DNA of 55,187 nucleotides from positions 1-55,187 of the forward strand of contig BAXV01000023.1 in assembly GCA_001310715.1 (NCBI GenBank), read 5' to 3'. Below, one piece after another: positions 7,454-18,735 of this stretch. Position 1 is the stretch's first letter; each line of letters begins with the position of its first letter. A program made the translations under genes and the position numbers. The notes beneath the pieces are model-generated. The model was not told where the DNA came from. It was given only the letters and a program-made list of their open reading frames with translations, and searched no databases. Source of the stretch: Pseudovibrio sp. JCM 19062. GTDB lineage: Bacteria > Pseudomonadota > Alphaproteobacteria > Rhizobiales > Stappiaceae.

Positions 7454-8527
7454 TCAGGCATCCTCCCCCTTCGTCTTTTCGTATTCGGCAATCAATGCCG
7501 GCATTTGCTTAAGCAAAAACGCACCAAAATCACTCTGCGTTTTGCTATCAACGGAAAATACGGTTGCCTTGTCAGTGCGCTTGACGAGCACATGCTTTTT
7601 GCCAAGCCACTCAGAATTCTTCGTCTTGCGCGTGTGAGCCGCAACGGGGACCTCAGCACCAGCAGGGACAGATTTGGTCTCCAGCTCAGCAGGCGTTTCT
7701 TGCAGAAGCTGGAGCACTTCACTGAAGCGCTCATCACTGTGCAGCTCGAGAAACGAATCCAGCGCAAATAGTGAATTTATGGCTTTCTCATGGTTTGGCC
7801 CAAGCTGTCCATCATGGAAGAAGCTTGCCATTTCTTCCCAACGTGGCCGTCCGATCTTCGGTGCAGGCCCAATCACCCGTAAGAACTCCTCAGGCATGGT
7901 TGCCGCAAGCTTACGGAGTTTGGAAACCAGAGATTTGTCCTTACCAATTGCTTTGACAATCATAGTTTGCGGGTAGTCTTGCGCGAGGCGGAAAACGAAC
8001 AGACAGGTTTCAATGAAACTCAGGTCTTTACGTTCATGGTTTTCCTGACCCTGCGCCACCAGCAGTTCTTCATCAGAAAGCTCTTTGATGACGCCGCGTA
8101 CCGGCTTGCCCAGAGCGCGGCAAGCTTTCCAACGACGGTGGCCATAGGCGATCTGATAGATGCCAGCTTGATCTGGAGCAGGGCGCACCAGAATAGGAAC
8201 CTGTTGGCCCGTTTCAGCAATAGATTCTTTAAGCGCCTCGAAAGCCGGATCAAACGCAACTTCCATACGGTCTGCCACAAAGGACGGCTGCACCTGTTCA
8301 GGGTCCAGTTCCACAACGTTCACAGAGGAAGCCATTTGCGAATTGAGTGTTTTCAACTCTTCGCGCAGCTTGTCGCGTTCATCCTTGATCAGATTGATCT
8401 CGGCAGCACCAATCGCTCCGGAGGACATGCGTGGGCGCGGAGCTGTTGCATCAGCAACAAGGCCAGCCATGCCACCACCTGCAAACAGGGTGTCCAGTGC
8501 GTTTTTTCGGTCCTTAGCTTTGTTCAT
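7454..8527 (-). CDS. repB: RepB, ParB-like centromere-binding partition protein
   Basis: A 357-residue plasmid partition protein that binds parS and works with RepA to segregate the replicon. The ParB/Srx-like domain is at about residues 70-165 with the conserved box YGHRRWKACRALG (about 129-140) and QGQENHERKDLSFIE; a helix-turn-helix follows (VKAIGKDKSLVSKLRKLA, about 191-208). The amino end carries the RepB-type segment with basic residues and SSGAIGAA. ATG at 8527 overlaps the repA stop as ATGA and is preferred over the upstream ATG at 8542 because it gives translational coupling. The gene is intact. The parS-like palindromes elsewhere in the window are its expected targets. Confidence 0.92.
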   Translation of the reverse strand: MNKAKDRKNALDTLFAGGGMAGLVADATAPRPRMSSGAIGAAEINLIKDERDKLREELKTLNSQMASSVNVVELDPEQVQPSFVADRMEVAFDPAFEALKESIAETGQQVPILVRPAPDQAGIYQIAYGHRRWKACRALGKPVRGVIKELSDEELLVAQGQENHERKDLSFIETCLFVFRLAQDYPQTMIVKAIGKDKSLVSKLRKLAATMPEEFLRVIGPAPKIGRPRWEEMASFFHDGQLGPNHEKAINSLFALDSFLELHSDERFSEVLQLLQETPAELETKSVPAGAEVPVAAHTRKTKNSEWLGKKHVLVKRTDKATVFSVDSKTQSDFGAFLLKQMPALIAEYEKTKGEDA

Positions 8528-9743
8528 AGTGGTCGTCCCCAAGAGTTGCGGAGAAGATCTTCAATTTCGCGGTTCACAGAGTCCATGGATTCAAGCGCAC
8601 GCTTCAGCGTTTCGCGGCCAATGGCTCCCGGTTCCAGCTCATACAGCGATTTCTTTTCAAGACCTGCATTGGCAACCGCTGTGGAATCCAGAGCAGGGGC
8701 GGTCAGCACATCCTCGCCAAAAAGGGCCCGCATCAATCCGACAACGCGGGTTTGCGGGCTGTCGTTTGGATTGTGACGGGTTACCAGGAACCGCATCCAG
8801 TCCAGATTCATCTCCCCGCCATTGTTCTCAATCACGCCCATCAGATCAGAGCTCATGCCGAGGAACTGGTTACAGCTTGCAAGGTCAAGCATTTGCGGGT
8901 GAAGCGTGATCAACAATCCGGTGGAGGCAAACAACGCTCCCAGTGTGAGAAAGCCCAATTGTGGCGGGCAATCGATCACGACAACATCATACCGATCATC
9001 CACTTCGCTCAGCACATTACGGATACGGCGGAAAAAGATGTCTTCACCGGTCGACGCACCGGACGCGATCGCTGTTGGAACGATGTGCTCAAACTCTGCC
9101 AGCTCCAGGTTAGCAGGGACCAGGTCAAGATTGTCAAAATAAGTCGGGCGGATCACTTCATTCAGCGTACGCCGCCCATCGTCGTAACGCAGGGCCCCGA
9201 ACAAGGTCGAGTTTGGCTCAACATCAAACTCGGGCTGCACGCCAAACATGGCCGACAGCGAGGCTTGTGGGTCAAGATCAATGGCCAGCACGCGGTAGCC
9301 ACGCAAGGCAGATAATGCGCCAGATGGGTACTTGTGGTGGTTTTTGCCGAGCCGCCCTTGAAGTTTGCGCAGGCAATCACTTGCAGACGCTCACCCGTAC
9401 GGCGACGCGGCAGGATATTGACCGCTTCATCACCCTTTTTGCGTGCAGCAAGCACCTCGCGGATCGCGTTGATCTGTTCCAGAGTGTAACTGCGCCGACC
9501 ATTGGCCAGACGGGTTGGCGTCGGCCCTTCACCGTCCAGATCCAACTGGCGAATGGTGCTCTCCGAAACGCCGATCAGCCGCGCAACATCCACCGAAGAG
9601 AACGAGCGCAGAGCTTTGTTCGCTTCTGGCGGATAAAGCTCCTGCCTTAACCGGTGCAGCTGGCCAGAAAGGAGCTGCGAATAACGGGAGATCTTCTCAG
9701 ACGGAGTTTCCTCGCGTAAAAGAGTGTTGTTGCCGTATTCCAC
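8524..9743 (-). CDS. repA: RepA, ParA-like partition ATPase (one frameshift)
   Basis: About 405 residues. The amino part has a MerR-like helix-turn-helix at about residues 50-75 (VDVARLIGVSESTIRQLD) used in autorepression, then the deviant Walker A motif FKGGSAKTTTSTHL (about 128-140). The second part carries AIDLDPQASLSAMFG (Walker A' region) and VVVIDCPPQLGFLTLGAL (Walker B). The ATPase drives segregation with RepB and represses the operon. The frame breaks at about 9312: HYLPCVATAC... continues one base over as LRGYRVLAIDLD, consistent with one missing base. A replicon depending on this module would need RepA, so the break is probably not real. It ends in an ATGA overlap with repB. Confidence 0.92.
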
Positions 9744-10584
9744 TTCGCTTCGCCCTCAAACGGTTCTAGTCATCTACAAACGGAAAATGCGCCAATTTGG
9801 TCTGTGTTTGCGTCGAAAGGGTAGCTGACCTGCACTTCAGTTCAATCCCTTTTTGCTTATTCACTTCCAACACCAACCAAAATCAACCCACTTCTTGATG
9901 TTTTCACTAATATTTTCAATAGCTTAGTATGTTTTGGTGTTAGTAAAACAAGAAGTGCATAAAATCGATCAAACAACCGATCTGTTTCTCAAGAAACAAA
10001 ATTTCAGCTCTATGCGACCCGACTCACTCTCCCTTCCACTGATTCTCTCAAGTTCGTCCCCAGCAGTAACATGGCCCGTGGCAAGGGGAATAAGTTTTGC
10101 AAAGTCCCTTGCAAGGACTGGAGTCTTTGGCCACGATCTAGGGGATACTTTTGGTGATGCACCAATGGAAATCACTTGTGCCGGACAGTGTCTTCAACCT
10201 GAAATTTGGTCAGTATGCCCCAACCGAGTATAGTCGAAATTATTTTATTAAAATATTCGGTCAAATCAGCTTCCCAATAGGGAAATCTAAGTAAGAGTGG
10301 TGCACATATTCATTGAAACCGAGTGCATTTGCATAATCTTCCAAAAACAATCGATAATTTGGCATCTTTTTCCATGAAACATGTTCGTTTTATTGGAAAG
10401 TTATGCCGCGAGCTCGCAATTTCATTGCTTTTATAGTTCAGATATTGTTTTACAATTGATCGAATGAACCGGCCAGACCGTATTGCAATTGAACTTGGCC
10501 AATAAACCGAGCTGATGATCTAGTTTCCATATCCAAAAAGAGAAACGCCAAATTGCATAGATAATAATTGTAAGGCAGATAACT
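9744..10584. other. Upstream region of repA, no gene supported
   Basis: This 840-bp stretch should hold the repA promoter. Open frames at 9934-10233 (+) and 9969-10175 (-) lie over each other, lack ribosome-binding sites and motifs, and are not accepted. The part from 10200 to 10580 is AT-rich. An inverted repeat is listed separately. Confidence 0.4.
9889..9957. repeat. Imperfect inverted repeat upstream of repA
   Basis: CACTTCTTGATGTTTTCACTAA (9889-9910, two short insertions relative to its partner) faces TTAGTAAAACAAGAAGTG (9940-9957). A second weak inverted pair, AACACCAA(CC)AAAA and TTTTGGTGTT, overlaps it. It lies about 150 bp before the repA start codon, so it could be a regulatory element of the rep operon (for example an operator for RepA) or a terminator-like structure of a lost gene. 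Confidence 0.45.
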
Positions 10585-11292
10585 TTGAAAATAGAGGATA
10601 CATTAGAAAGAGCCGCACCATCGGTCACTGCGCAAAACGCCCCGTCATCCGCCTCTCTCATCGACAGGGCCTATGCGCAACTGCGCGCGGCCATCTTGTC
10701 TGGCCAGCTTGAGCCGGGAAGCAAATTACGCATCCGCGAAATGTGCAGCACCTTTGATGTTGGGCCAACACCTGTACGAGAGGCTCTCTCCCGTCTGGTG
10801 TCTCAAGGACTGGTTGCCACCCAATCTCATAAAGGGTTTTATATTCCGGAACTTTCGCAAAAAGAGTTTGAAGACATTATTGAGCAGCGCCGCCTGATTG
10901 AAAGTGCAACGGTCCGAGCTGCCGTTGAAAAGGGCGATACGCAGTGGCGCGAAAATGTCCTTGATGCGTACCATACCTTGCAGGAGATCGAACGCAGCTG
11001 GCAAGCCTCACGCCGTGATTTTTGGGATGAGTGGGAAGAAGCCAATCGCGTCTTTCATATGACACTGGTTGACGGGGCAGGCTCCAGCTGGGCAAGCCGC
11101 TTCCTCTACATGTTACATGATCAGTGCACGCGCTATCGCACCGCCATGCATCGCACCGACTTTATTCCCGAAGGTGTTCAGGATGACCACAGTCAGCTGA
11201 TCATCGCTGTGCGCACAGGCGACGGTGCTTTGGCCGCCCAAACGATCAAGACCCACCTCGATCGCTTCCCCACACTTCCCCAAGCAATCTAG
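10585..11292 (+). CDS. GntR-family transcriptional regulator, FCD (FadR-like) subfamily
   Basis: A 235-residue intact regulator. The winged helix-turn-helix is at about residues 25-90 (AYAQLRAAILSGQLEPGSKL..., then VGPTPVREALSRLVSQGLV) and is followed by an all-helical FCD ligand-binding domain (about 95-228, with FEDIIEQRRLIESATVRAA and the DDHSQLIIAVRTGD helix that contributes metal or carboxylate ligands). FCD regulators usually sense organic acids and control catabolic genes. The only start in frame at the right place is TTG at 10585, which is weak. No catabolic neighbour lies next to it: the gene stands between repABC and the glycan cluster, so its target is unknown. Confidence 0.8.
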   Translation: MKIEDTLERAAPSVTAQNAPSSASLIDRAYAQLRAAILSGQLEPGSKLRIREMCSTFDVGPTPVREALSRLVSQGLVATQSHKGFYIPELSQKEFEDIIEQRRLIESATVRAAVEKGDTQWRENVLDAYHTLQEIERSWQASRRDFWDEWEEANRVFHMTLVDGAGSSWASRFLYMLHDQCTRYRTAMHRTDFIPEGVQDDHSQLIIAVRTGDGALAAQTIKTHLDRFPTLPQAI

Positions 11293-11309
11293 AGCCATGA
11301 TACAACAAG

Positions 11310-11353
11310 CCCACTGCCGGCGAGAGGCCTCGTCTCCCGCCGGCAATGGGTTT
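11310..11353 (+). terminator. Long hairpin after the GntR gene
   Basis: CCCACTGCCGGCGAGA (from 11310) pairs with TCTCCCGCCGGCAATGGG (to 11350), with small internal mismatches, followed by TTT. It begins 18 bp after the stop codon and probably ends the transcript. Confidence 0.6.
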
Positions 11354-11908
11354 AGAATGCAAGAATACCATAATTGGCAATTCCATTGCATATTGCGGAG
11401 TTAAGGTGAGAGCTGATTATTCCCGCTACATCATCGCTTGATATCTGCGCTCCAGCATGAAGGCAAAGGGTGCAACCAATACTCTACAATTGGCACTGGA
11501 TGCCTCTGCTGCGATCAGGCAAAGATGCTGCCTCGTCCACACCTGTTTCTGACACGGCAAGCTCTTACGTCGCTTTATATTTGTCCGAATGGTTGGAGGG
11601 GAAGAACTACAGATTGGCTCTTAATCGATTACTACAGTAACCAGCCCTACGACGAGAGCCTTCGCAACGTCACACTGACCAATGCTTATTTTCGGCGAAC
11701 CAACCCGCTCTGGAAGAAGGGGCCCTGCTTAAACGATAGACACCTCAAATTCACGGGTTGTGCCGCCGCGAACAAGCCGCTTAACATCAACTGACAAAGG
11801 GGGGCAAACATCCCCTTATCCAAAAATCAAATCTGCCCAACTTCATATAACAACACACAAATACTCCGAAGACAGGGCGGGGGGTGATCATATTTTGGAA
11901 GATGTATT
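11354..11908. other. Intergenic stretch before the glycan cluster
   Basis: The frame at 11438-11794 (118 codons) has no ribosome-binding site, unusual residue composition (many Cys, Trp and Arg) and no motif I recognise, so I do not call it. The stretch may be decayed DNA plus the promoter region of the downstream glycan genes. Confidence 0.4.
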
Positions 11909-13033
<1,125 letters not shown>

Positions 13034-14736
13034 ATGAACAGTATAGTTGACCTTAACAGCGCTAACGAAGTGCTCCCAGTTATCAATACTAATACCGTTG
13101 TGCAAAAATTACTTTTCCCAGACACCTCAATTAACTCTGAGGAAGGTCTCTATTACCACTCTCCCCCAACTTCCGGGGCAAATTTGCGGCGGAAGTGTTA
13201 TTATATGGAATCTGGCGATGTACTGCATTTCGATAGTTATTTTAATGCATTCCCTCTTTATGCCTATGACCTAGATAGTCGTCACACTCTATCTTTGAGG
13301 CTTAGAGGCGTGGGAGACTGTACAATCTTTGCCTACAAAGCGTTCCTAGGTAAAAGTTGGGAGCTTTTTCAAAGAACCAACGTTTCGTTCGGCGCAGATG
13401 AGGAAGTACTAATACCACTGAAGTCTGGTGAGCACGAGAAATGTTTGATCTACTTCTCGGTTGTCGCAGAAACTATGGTTGAGCTTAGTGAAGCCGACTA
13501 TCTGATTTCAGGACCTCAACGCAATCAGGCTTCTATAACTGCGGTCATTACAACGTTCCAGCGTGACGAGGCAGTCCAATCCACCGCGCGAAGACTTCAA
13601 GACTACGTCAGCCAAAACAAAGATTTAGAAAGCAACTTCAACCTTCTGGTAATCGACAATGGGGGTGATACTGATACAATCCCATTCGATCGCGGACGGG
13701 TTATAAAAAAACAAAAATTATGGCGGTGCCGGTGGATTTATGCGTGGTCTACTGGAAGCAAAAGACAATGAGATGTCCTCCCATGTTTTGTTTATGGATG
13801 ATGATGCGGTCTTCCATCCGGAAAATATACGCCGGACAATTTCTGTCTTGCGGTATTCACGCAAACCAAACCTCGCAATAAGCGGGGCAATGATTACCGA
13901 GCAAAAAAAATGGATGATGTGGGAAAACGGAGCAACGTTCAATCGACGCTGCCAGCCTATGCATTGCGGTAAAGACCTCCGTAATTTCGATGAAGTCATG
14001 AGCTGCGCCCTTGATAATCCGCCGTCAATCGAAAACAAATATGGCGGGTGGTGGTATTTCTGCTTCCCTATTGACCAGGTGAAAAATTGGACTTTCCCGT
14101 TTTTTTGTGAGGGGTGACGATAGCTATTTTTCGCTAGCAAATAACTTCGAGATTATTGGTGTTAATGGAGTAGTTTCCCATCAAGAAGACTTCTTCACCA
14201 AACAAACGCCACTTACTGTTTACTTGGATATGCGCTACCACCTCCTGCACCACACAATATTCGATAGGCTTCGCGGTAGTCGTTTGCGGAATATCTATAT
14301 GATGTGGCGTTACTTTAACCGGTTTAACGCGTCCTATCACTATGAATCTGCAGCCGCAATCAATATCGCTATGGAAGATGTGCTAGCAGGTCCTCAGTTC
14401 TGGGAAGAAAACCTGGATATGGCGGCGAAACGCAAGCAAATCAGTGGACTGACACAAGATGAAAAAATCAAAGCGAACTTCTCATGGGATCATGGGCAAA
14501 CCGTTTCTAACGGTGTTCGCAACTATAACTCCTCATTTTGGGTTGTAATTCGGTTTTTGACATTGAATGGGCACCTCCTCCCAAAACTTGCCTACCACAA
14601 AAAAGGCCGAAGAATGCCCTTGGATTTCCGCGCGAATATCCGAGAGAGTTTTCTTCGACCTTACGTGGTTACTACAGATGTAACGACGTCTTCAGGCTAC
14701 AGAGTAGATAGATCAGTCAAAAAAATACATGTGTAA
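13034..14736 (+). CDS. GlfT2-like galactofuranosyltransferase (two frameshifts)
   Basis: A family 2 (GT-A fold) glycosyltransferase of about 567 residues resembling the galactofuranosyltransferase GlfT2. An amino-terminal beta-rich domain (about residues 1-165, GDVLHFDSYFNAF) precedes the catalytic domain, which begins with ITAVITTFQRDEAVQSTA and VIDNGG. The metal-binding DDD motif is in LFMDDDAVFHPE; the acceptor-site segment GGWWYFCFP and the RGDDSYF motif follow. The frame changes at about 13707, in an A-rich run where NKNYGGAGGF would be restored, and at about 14105, in a T6 run before VRGDDSYF. It follows glf directly, which supports use of UDP-galactofuranose. The acceptor polymer is unknown. 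Terminal part is rich in aromatic and basic residues. Confidence 0.8.
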
Positions 14737-14892
14737 TCTGGCGAAATTCATGAAAATATCATGTAAAATATTAACCGCAAATAATAAGCTGAACGCAAAA
14801 TATAGTCAATTTTCAGAAAAAGTAAGTAAAAATAATTTTTGGGCATTTATTCTTAGTAAATAGTGTCAGTAAATCTTGACGTAGAGAGCAGC
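14737..14892. other. AT-rich gap within the glycan cluster
   Basis: 156 bp of strongly AT-rich DNA between the galactofuranosyltransferase and the next gene. It could hold an internal promoter; no gene is visible. Confidence 0.35.
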
Positions 14893-16090
14893 ATGAAAAA
14901 AAAATATGATGTTGGCATTTTAGGTTGGTGGTACGGGAAGAACTATGGTTCCATACTGACCTATTATGGACTGAACAGAGCTATTACCAAACTTGGGTAC
15001 AACGTTCTGATGGTGCACGAAGCACTTGGCTACAACAACTGGCGCGTTAAATGGCCTGATGACATACTGTCTATGGAATTTGCCCGTCGCATTGGCTACA
15101 ACTATACAGAGCAGGTCCACTTCTCCAATTTGCCCAAGCTGAATGAACAGGCAGATGCGTTTTTGGTGGGTAGCGATCAATTGTGGAACCCGCTTGTTGG
15201 GCGCGTCAATGACGACCTTTTTCTCGACTTTGTGGAACCAGGTAAGAAGCGCCTAGCCTATGGAACGTCCTTTGGTAACAAGAACGTAGATAAATTCTCT
15301 CCTGCATTCGTTGAGAAGCATTCAAACAACCTGAAAAAAATTTAGCGCGCTCTCAGTGCGCGAGGATTATGCGATATATATCGCAAAAGCGATCTTTGAT
15401 GTAGACGCTGCTCTCGTTGTGGACCCTGTATTCCTCTTGACTGCAAAGGAATACGATAAGCTTGCAGAAAACGCGACGGCTAAGGTGCAGGGAGACTATC
15501 TGTCAGTTTTCTTCTTGGACCCGAATCTTGAAAAGAGAAAGGTAGCGGAAGCTGTTGCCGATAAGCTTGGCATCCAAAAGATCGTTGTTATTCCGAATCC
15601 TGACAATGGACGCGATCATGCTCGAGAAATATTCAATGGCGAACGGTTTGAAGTTCTAGCTGAAGATACACCAGAGAATTTCATATATACTTATCAAAAT
15701 ACGAAGTACGCGATTACCGATAGCTTTCACGGAACTGCATTTGCGGTGATGTTTAAGAAACCGTTCTCATCAATCTACAACATCAAGCGTGGGGCGGACC
15801 GCTTCAAAAACTTGTTGAAGTCACTCGGTTTTGGTGACACTCGTCGCATCTATGAAAAAGACACAACCGAGACGATAAAAGTAAACAAAAATGTTTCGTT
15901 TGATATCGATTTTTCGGAGGCAGATAAGTACATTAATGAAGGGCGAATGAAATCCCTGAATTGGCTCAAAGATAAAATGTCCGTAAAGGAGAACCGCTCA
16001 GGCAAAGCAAGTAGCGAGGGCGGTCTCAAAGACAAAATAAAATCTCTTCTGCCTATAAAAATTAAACCATCAAAAAAATGTATTGTATAA
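14893..16090 (+). CDS. Polysaccharide pyruvyl transferase family protein (one frameshift)
   Basis: A protein of about 398 residues in the polysaccharide pyruvyl transferase family (PF04230), whose members add ketal-linked pyruvate from phosphoenolpyruvate to sugars of surface glycans or act as related transferases. Family segments are GILGWWYGKNYGSILTYYGL at the start, FLVGSDQLWNP, YGTSFGNK, SVREDYA and ITDSFHGTAFAVMF near the end. The ATG at 14893 is preferred to GTG 14863 because a GAGAGC lies before it and the conserved part begins there. The frame breaks at about 15335 in an A7 run (CTGAAAAAAATTTAG), consistent with an extra A. Its end overlaps the next gene by 8 bp. Confidence 0.82.
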
Positions 16091-17551
16091 CTTTAACAGG
16101 CCGACGTTTGTCGCAAACAATAATGCTTGGCAAGTTACTACCACGAAAAAGGCAACACAACTTCTGGTTAAGCCAAATGAATCTGTTCGCGGTAATTTAG
16201 TCTGGTGCGAGTTGCCAATTCCGCTTTACATGCATAAGGCTTATCGAATTAATATCAGGTGGTCTATTAAAACCACAGCGAGATCAATTAATCTACATGT
16301 CCGGAATAACAAAACCGGCAAGTTTAGGGTTGTCGGAAACATTGTTGTTAAGGGCCAAACCAATACCACTCGGACAGATTCTGTTGACTTCATTGTAGAT
16401 GGTGACGGCTATGACCAGATTATGTTGGGGGCCGTTCATTTCACTGGTGTTGATGCAGGGGCAAATATACAGAACATTTCTATAGAGGCTCTCGGAAGAG
16501 CCGCTGTCAAAAAAAATAACATTTCGAACGCACCTTCCGAAAAAGCAAAAGAACTCTCAGAGAAAGATAGTAGCCGGTTTGTCAGTGCATATGCCCAAAA
16601 TATGCGGTCACGAAATACTGGGAATGCGCACGCATTAATGATGTTCCATAGCCATGGACTTGAGAAAGGCCTCAGCCATGACGACTTCCGGCCAGGATTT
16701 GGCAAGATCGCGATTCCTAACCTTGCCGTTGAGATGAACAAGTGGCTTACAGACGGGCACTCACCGAACGACATCTTTTTCAAAATATCAGCATCAGTCA
16801 TGCGCTCTTACTTTGAGCGACACAAATCTCTCAATGTTGATGTTTCACACTTTAGGAAACTCTTTGAACCACGAGTTTGGGAAGCGATTGCAAATACTAA
16901 TGATGAGTATGGTGGCGTAGTAAACGCTAATTCAGTTCGAGAAGCGAAGGTCAAAACTAATCAAGACAAGCAATTCTTGGATGTTGTCTATGGCCGACGT
17001 AGCGTACGGGAATTTACTACTGAGACAGTTGCGGATGATGATATTGTGAAAGCGGTTAAAGTTGCAACGCAAGCACCGTCTGTTTGTAATAGACAGCCTG
17101 CTCGCGTTCATCAAATTGATGACCCAAAGCAGATCAGGTCTTTGCTCCAGCATCAAGGAGGCTTCAGGGGCTATAAAGCTCCTCCAAAACTGCTTCTCAT
17201 TACGAGCGACCTTTCCGCTTTCGTATTTTCGGTTGAAAGAAATCAAGCCTTTATTGATGGCGGCCTATTTATGATGTCGCTGTTGTTGGGGTTGGAGTAC
17301 GTGGGGCTAGGGCTTGTTGCCTAAATACTGCGATGAATACTGAACAGGACGCTGCAGTTCGCAAGATACTAAACCTGCCTGATAACGAAGTCCTAATTTC
17401 CTTCATCGCTATCGGGCACTATGATCCCGATCTTCTGGTAGCTCGGTCTAAACGGTTATCCGTCGACGAAGTTCTCGTAAAACAGGTTAATTGGTATGAC
17501 CTCTGGCCTAATATGGCAAGTTCTGGCCGGGAGATTTTTTTCAAAGGATGA
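16083..17551 (+). CDS. Nitroreductase-family protein with an extra N-terminal beta-domain (one frameshift)
   Basis: About 490 residues. The carboxy part (from about residue 300) is a nitroreductase-like flavin domain: GRRSVREFTTE, APSVCNRQPARVH, GGLFMMSLLLG and later NTAMNTEQDAAVRKILNLPDN. Before it lies the segment SHGLEKGLSHDDFRPGFG, typical of nitroreductase-family proteins found in polysaccharide clusters. The first 150 residues are a separate beta-rich segment (RSINLHVRNNKTGKF, GDGYDQIMLGAVHF) that looks like a jelly-roll or carbohydrate-binding sandwich. The frame changes at about 17322 (GLGLVA to CLNTAMN). The only upstream start is TTG 16083, overlapping the previous gene, so the true start is uncertain. 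What it reduces is unknown. Confidence 0.7.
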
Positions 17552-17652
17552 CCAGATCCAGTCGTCATCAGTTTTAACAAAGTAATTTCTTCAGCGTCGA
17601 AGTATTTATAGCACTACAATTAGAATGGATTGGAAATCAAGGTTAGGTTTGT

Positions 17653-18555
17653 ATGCCACGCTCACGTATTTTTAGTCTTATCCGAAGCGCAGGAAACCGA
17701 CCGTTACCATTCAGCAATGTTTCCAGTTCTGCTTCCGCCATCTCCACTTATCTCACACCGAATAACTCTGGCACTACCCGGCACCCACACCATTTTGTTG
17801 GAGGGAAGTGGATCGGTATCTTTGATTTCTTTCGGATCCATCCGCAAGTGCTCGATACTTACGAATACTTCTGGTTTCCAGATGATGATATCGAGACATC
17901 ACCGGAAAATGCGGAGCGGTTTTTGGAGATTGTGCAGCGGGAGAAATTCCAACTGGCACAGCCAGCCTTGACGCCAGATAGTTACTACGCTCATCACATA
18001 ACGCTTGCAAATCCGGCATTTCAATTTCGCCGCACCAACTTTGTTGAGTTGATGTTACCAATTATGCATCGAGATTTGTTGTTGCAGGTGCTCCCGATTT
18101 TTGCCGGACGACACTTCGCGCAAGGGGTGGACTACATGTGGCACCAGCTCACAAAAAACCCAAATCAAGACGTTGCTATCGTTGATTTAACGCCTATGGG
18201 TCATCGCCGCCCGCGCCAGGTTCACCTGAAGGGCAATATGTCGAAACTCCATATCGATATGCTCGAGGAGCGAACCCGCACCTTTGCGGAACTGAAAATA
18301 CACCGTCAGGCTCCCATGGTCCACAGTGCAAAGTTTCTGGATGGCAGTGAAGTTTCCAGTAAATTGAGACTTGCCTGGGAGCTGGCCAAGGGAATGCTCT
18401 GGACAAACGTTTCAATCAGCCAACAGCCATGGAGGCCCGCTGATCATTTACGTATGAGCTTACATCAGCTGCTTAGTAACTCAAACAAGCCTACATTCGA
18501 TCCGAGTGCACTAAAACGCTTGCAAGAAAAAAAACGGCTCAGGTACATCTCTTGA
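17653..18555 (+). CDS. DUF707-family, probable glycosyltransferase-like protein
   Basis: A 300-residue protein of the DUF707 family, a poorly characterised group seen in glycan clusters and thought to have a glycosyltransferase fold. Conserved parts are GGKWIGIFDFF, YFWFPDDDIETSPENAERF (a DxD-like DDD motif that could bind a metal-nucleotide sugar), LAQPALTPDSYYAHHITL, RRTNFVELMLPI and GVDYMWHQL. The first 40 residues match the family less well and could reflect a small unseen frame error, although no stop interrupts it. It is the last gene of the co-directional glycan cluster and is followed 128 bp later by an IS3 end. Role inferred from context: modification of the galactofuranose-containing polymer. 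Confidence 0.7.
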   Translation: MPRSRIFSLIRSAGNRPLPFSNVSSSASAISTYLTPNNSGTTRHPHHFVGGKWIGIFDFFRIHPQVLDTYEYFWFPDDDIETSPENAERFLEIVQREKFQLAQPALTPDSYYAHHITLANPAFQFRRTNFVELMLPIMHRDLLLQVLPIFAGRHFAQGVDYMWHQLTKNPNQDVAIVDLTPMGHRRPRQVHLKGNMSKLHIDMLEERTRTFAELKIHRQAPMVHSAKFLDGSEVSSKLRLAWELAKGMLWTNVSISQQPWRPADHLRMSLHQLLSNSNKPTFDPSALKRLQEKKRLRYIS

Positions 18556-18735
18556 ACGAGGATGAAGTCTCGTAATCAGTAACATATAGCCGCCACGAGG
18601 CAGAGCGCGGGCAGGAAGTTCGTAACATTTCGATTATGGCTGGTTGCGATCCTCGGTGAGTTCCAGCCGAAGTGTGAAGAGGTGGTCCCGTTTGTTTGGA
18701 CAGGTGAGCGTCGTTTATAAGTGGATCCGCTCCAA

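Noticed and set aside
9934..10233. Open frame of 99 codons upstream of repA
   Set aside because: No ribosome-binding site, no family resemblance, and an equally open frame on the other strand; the region is better explained as promoter DNA.
11438..11794. Open frame of 118 codons before glf
   Set aside because: Unusual residue composition, no motif and no ribosome-binding site; listed only as an intergenic stretch.
15335..15356. Programmed frameshifting or transcriptional slippage at A/T runs as the cause of broken genes
   Set aside because: Breaks also occur outside homopolymer runs and in unrelated genes of all classes, so sequence error explains more; slippage remains possible at the longest runs.
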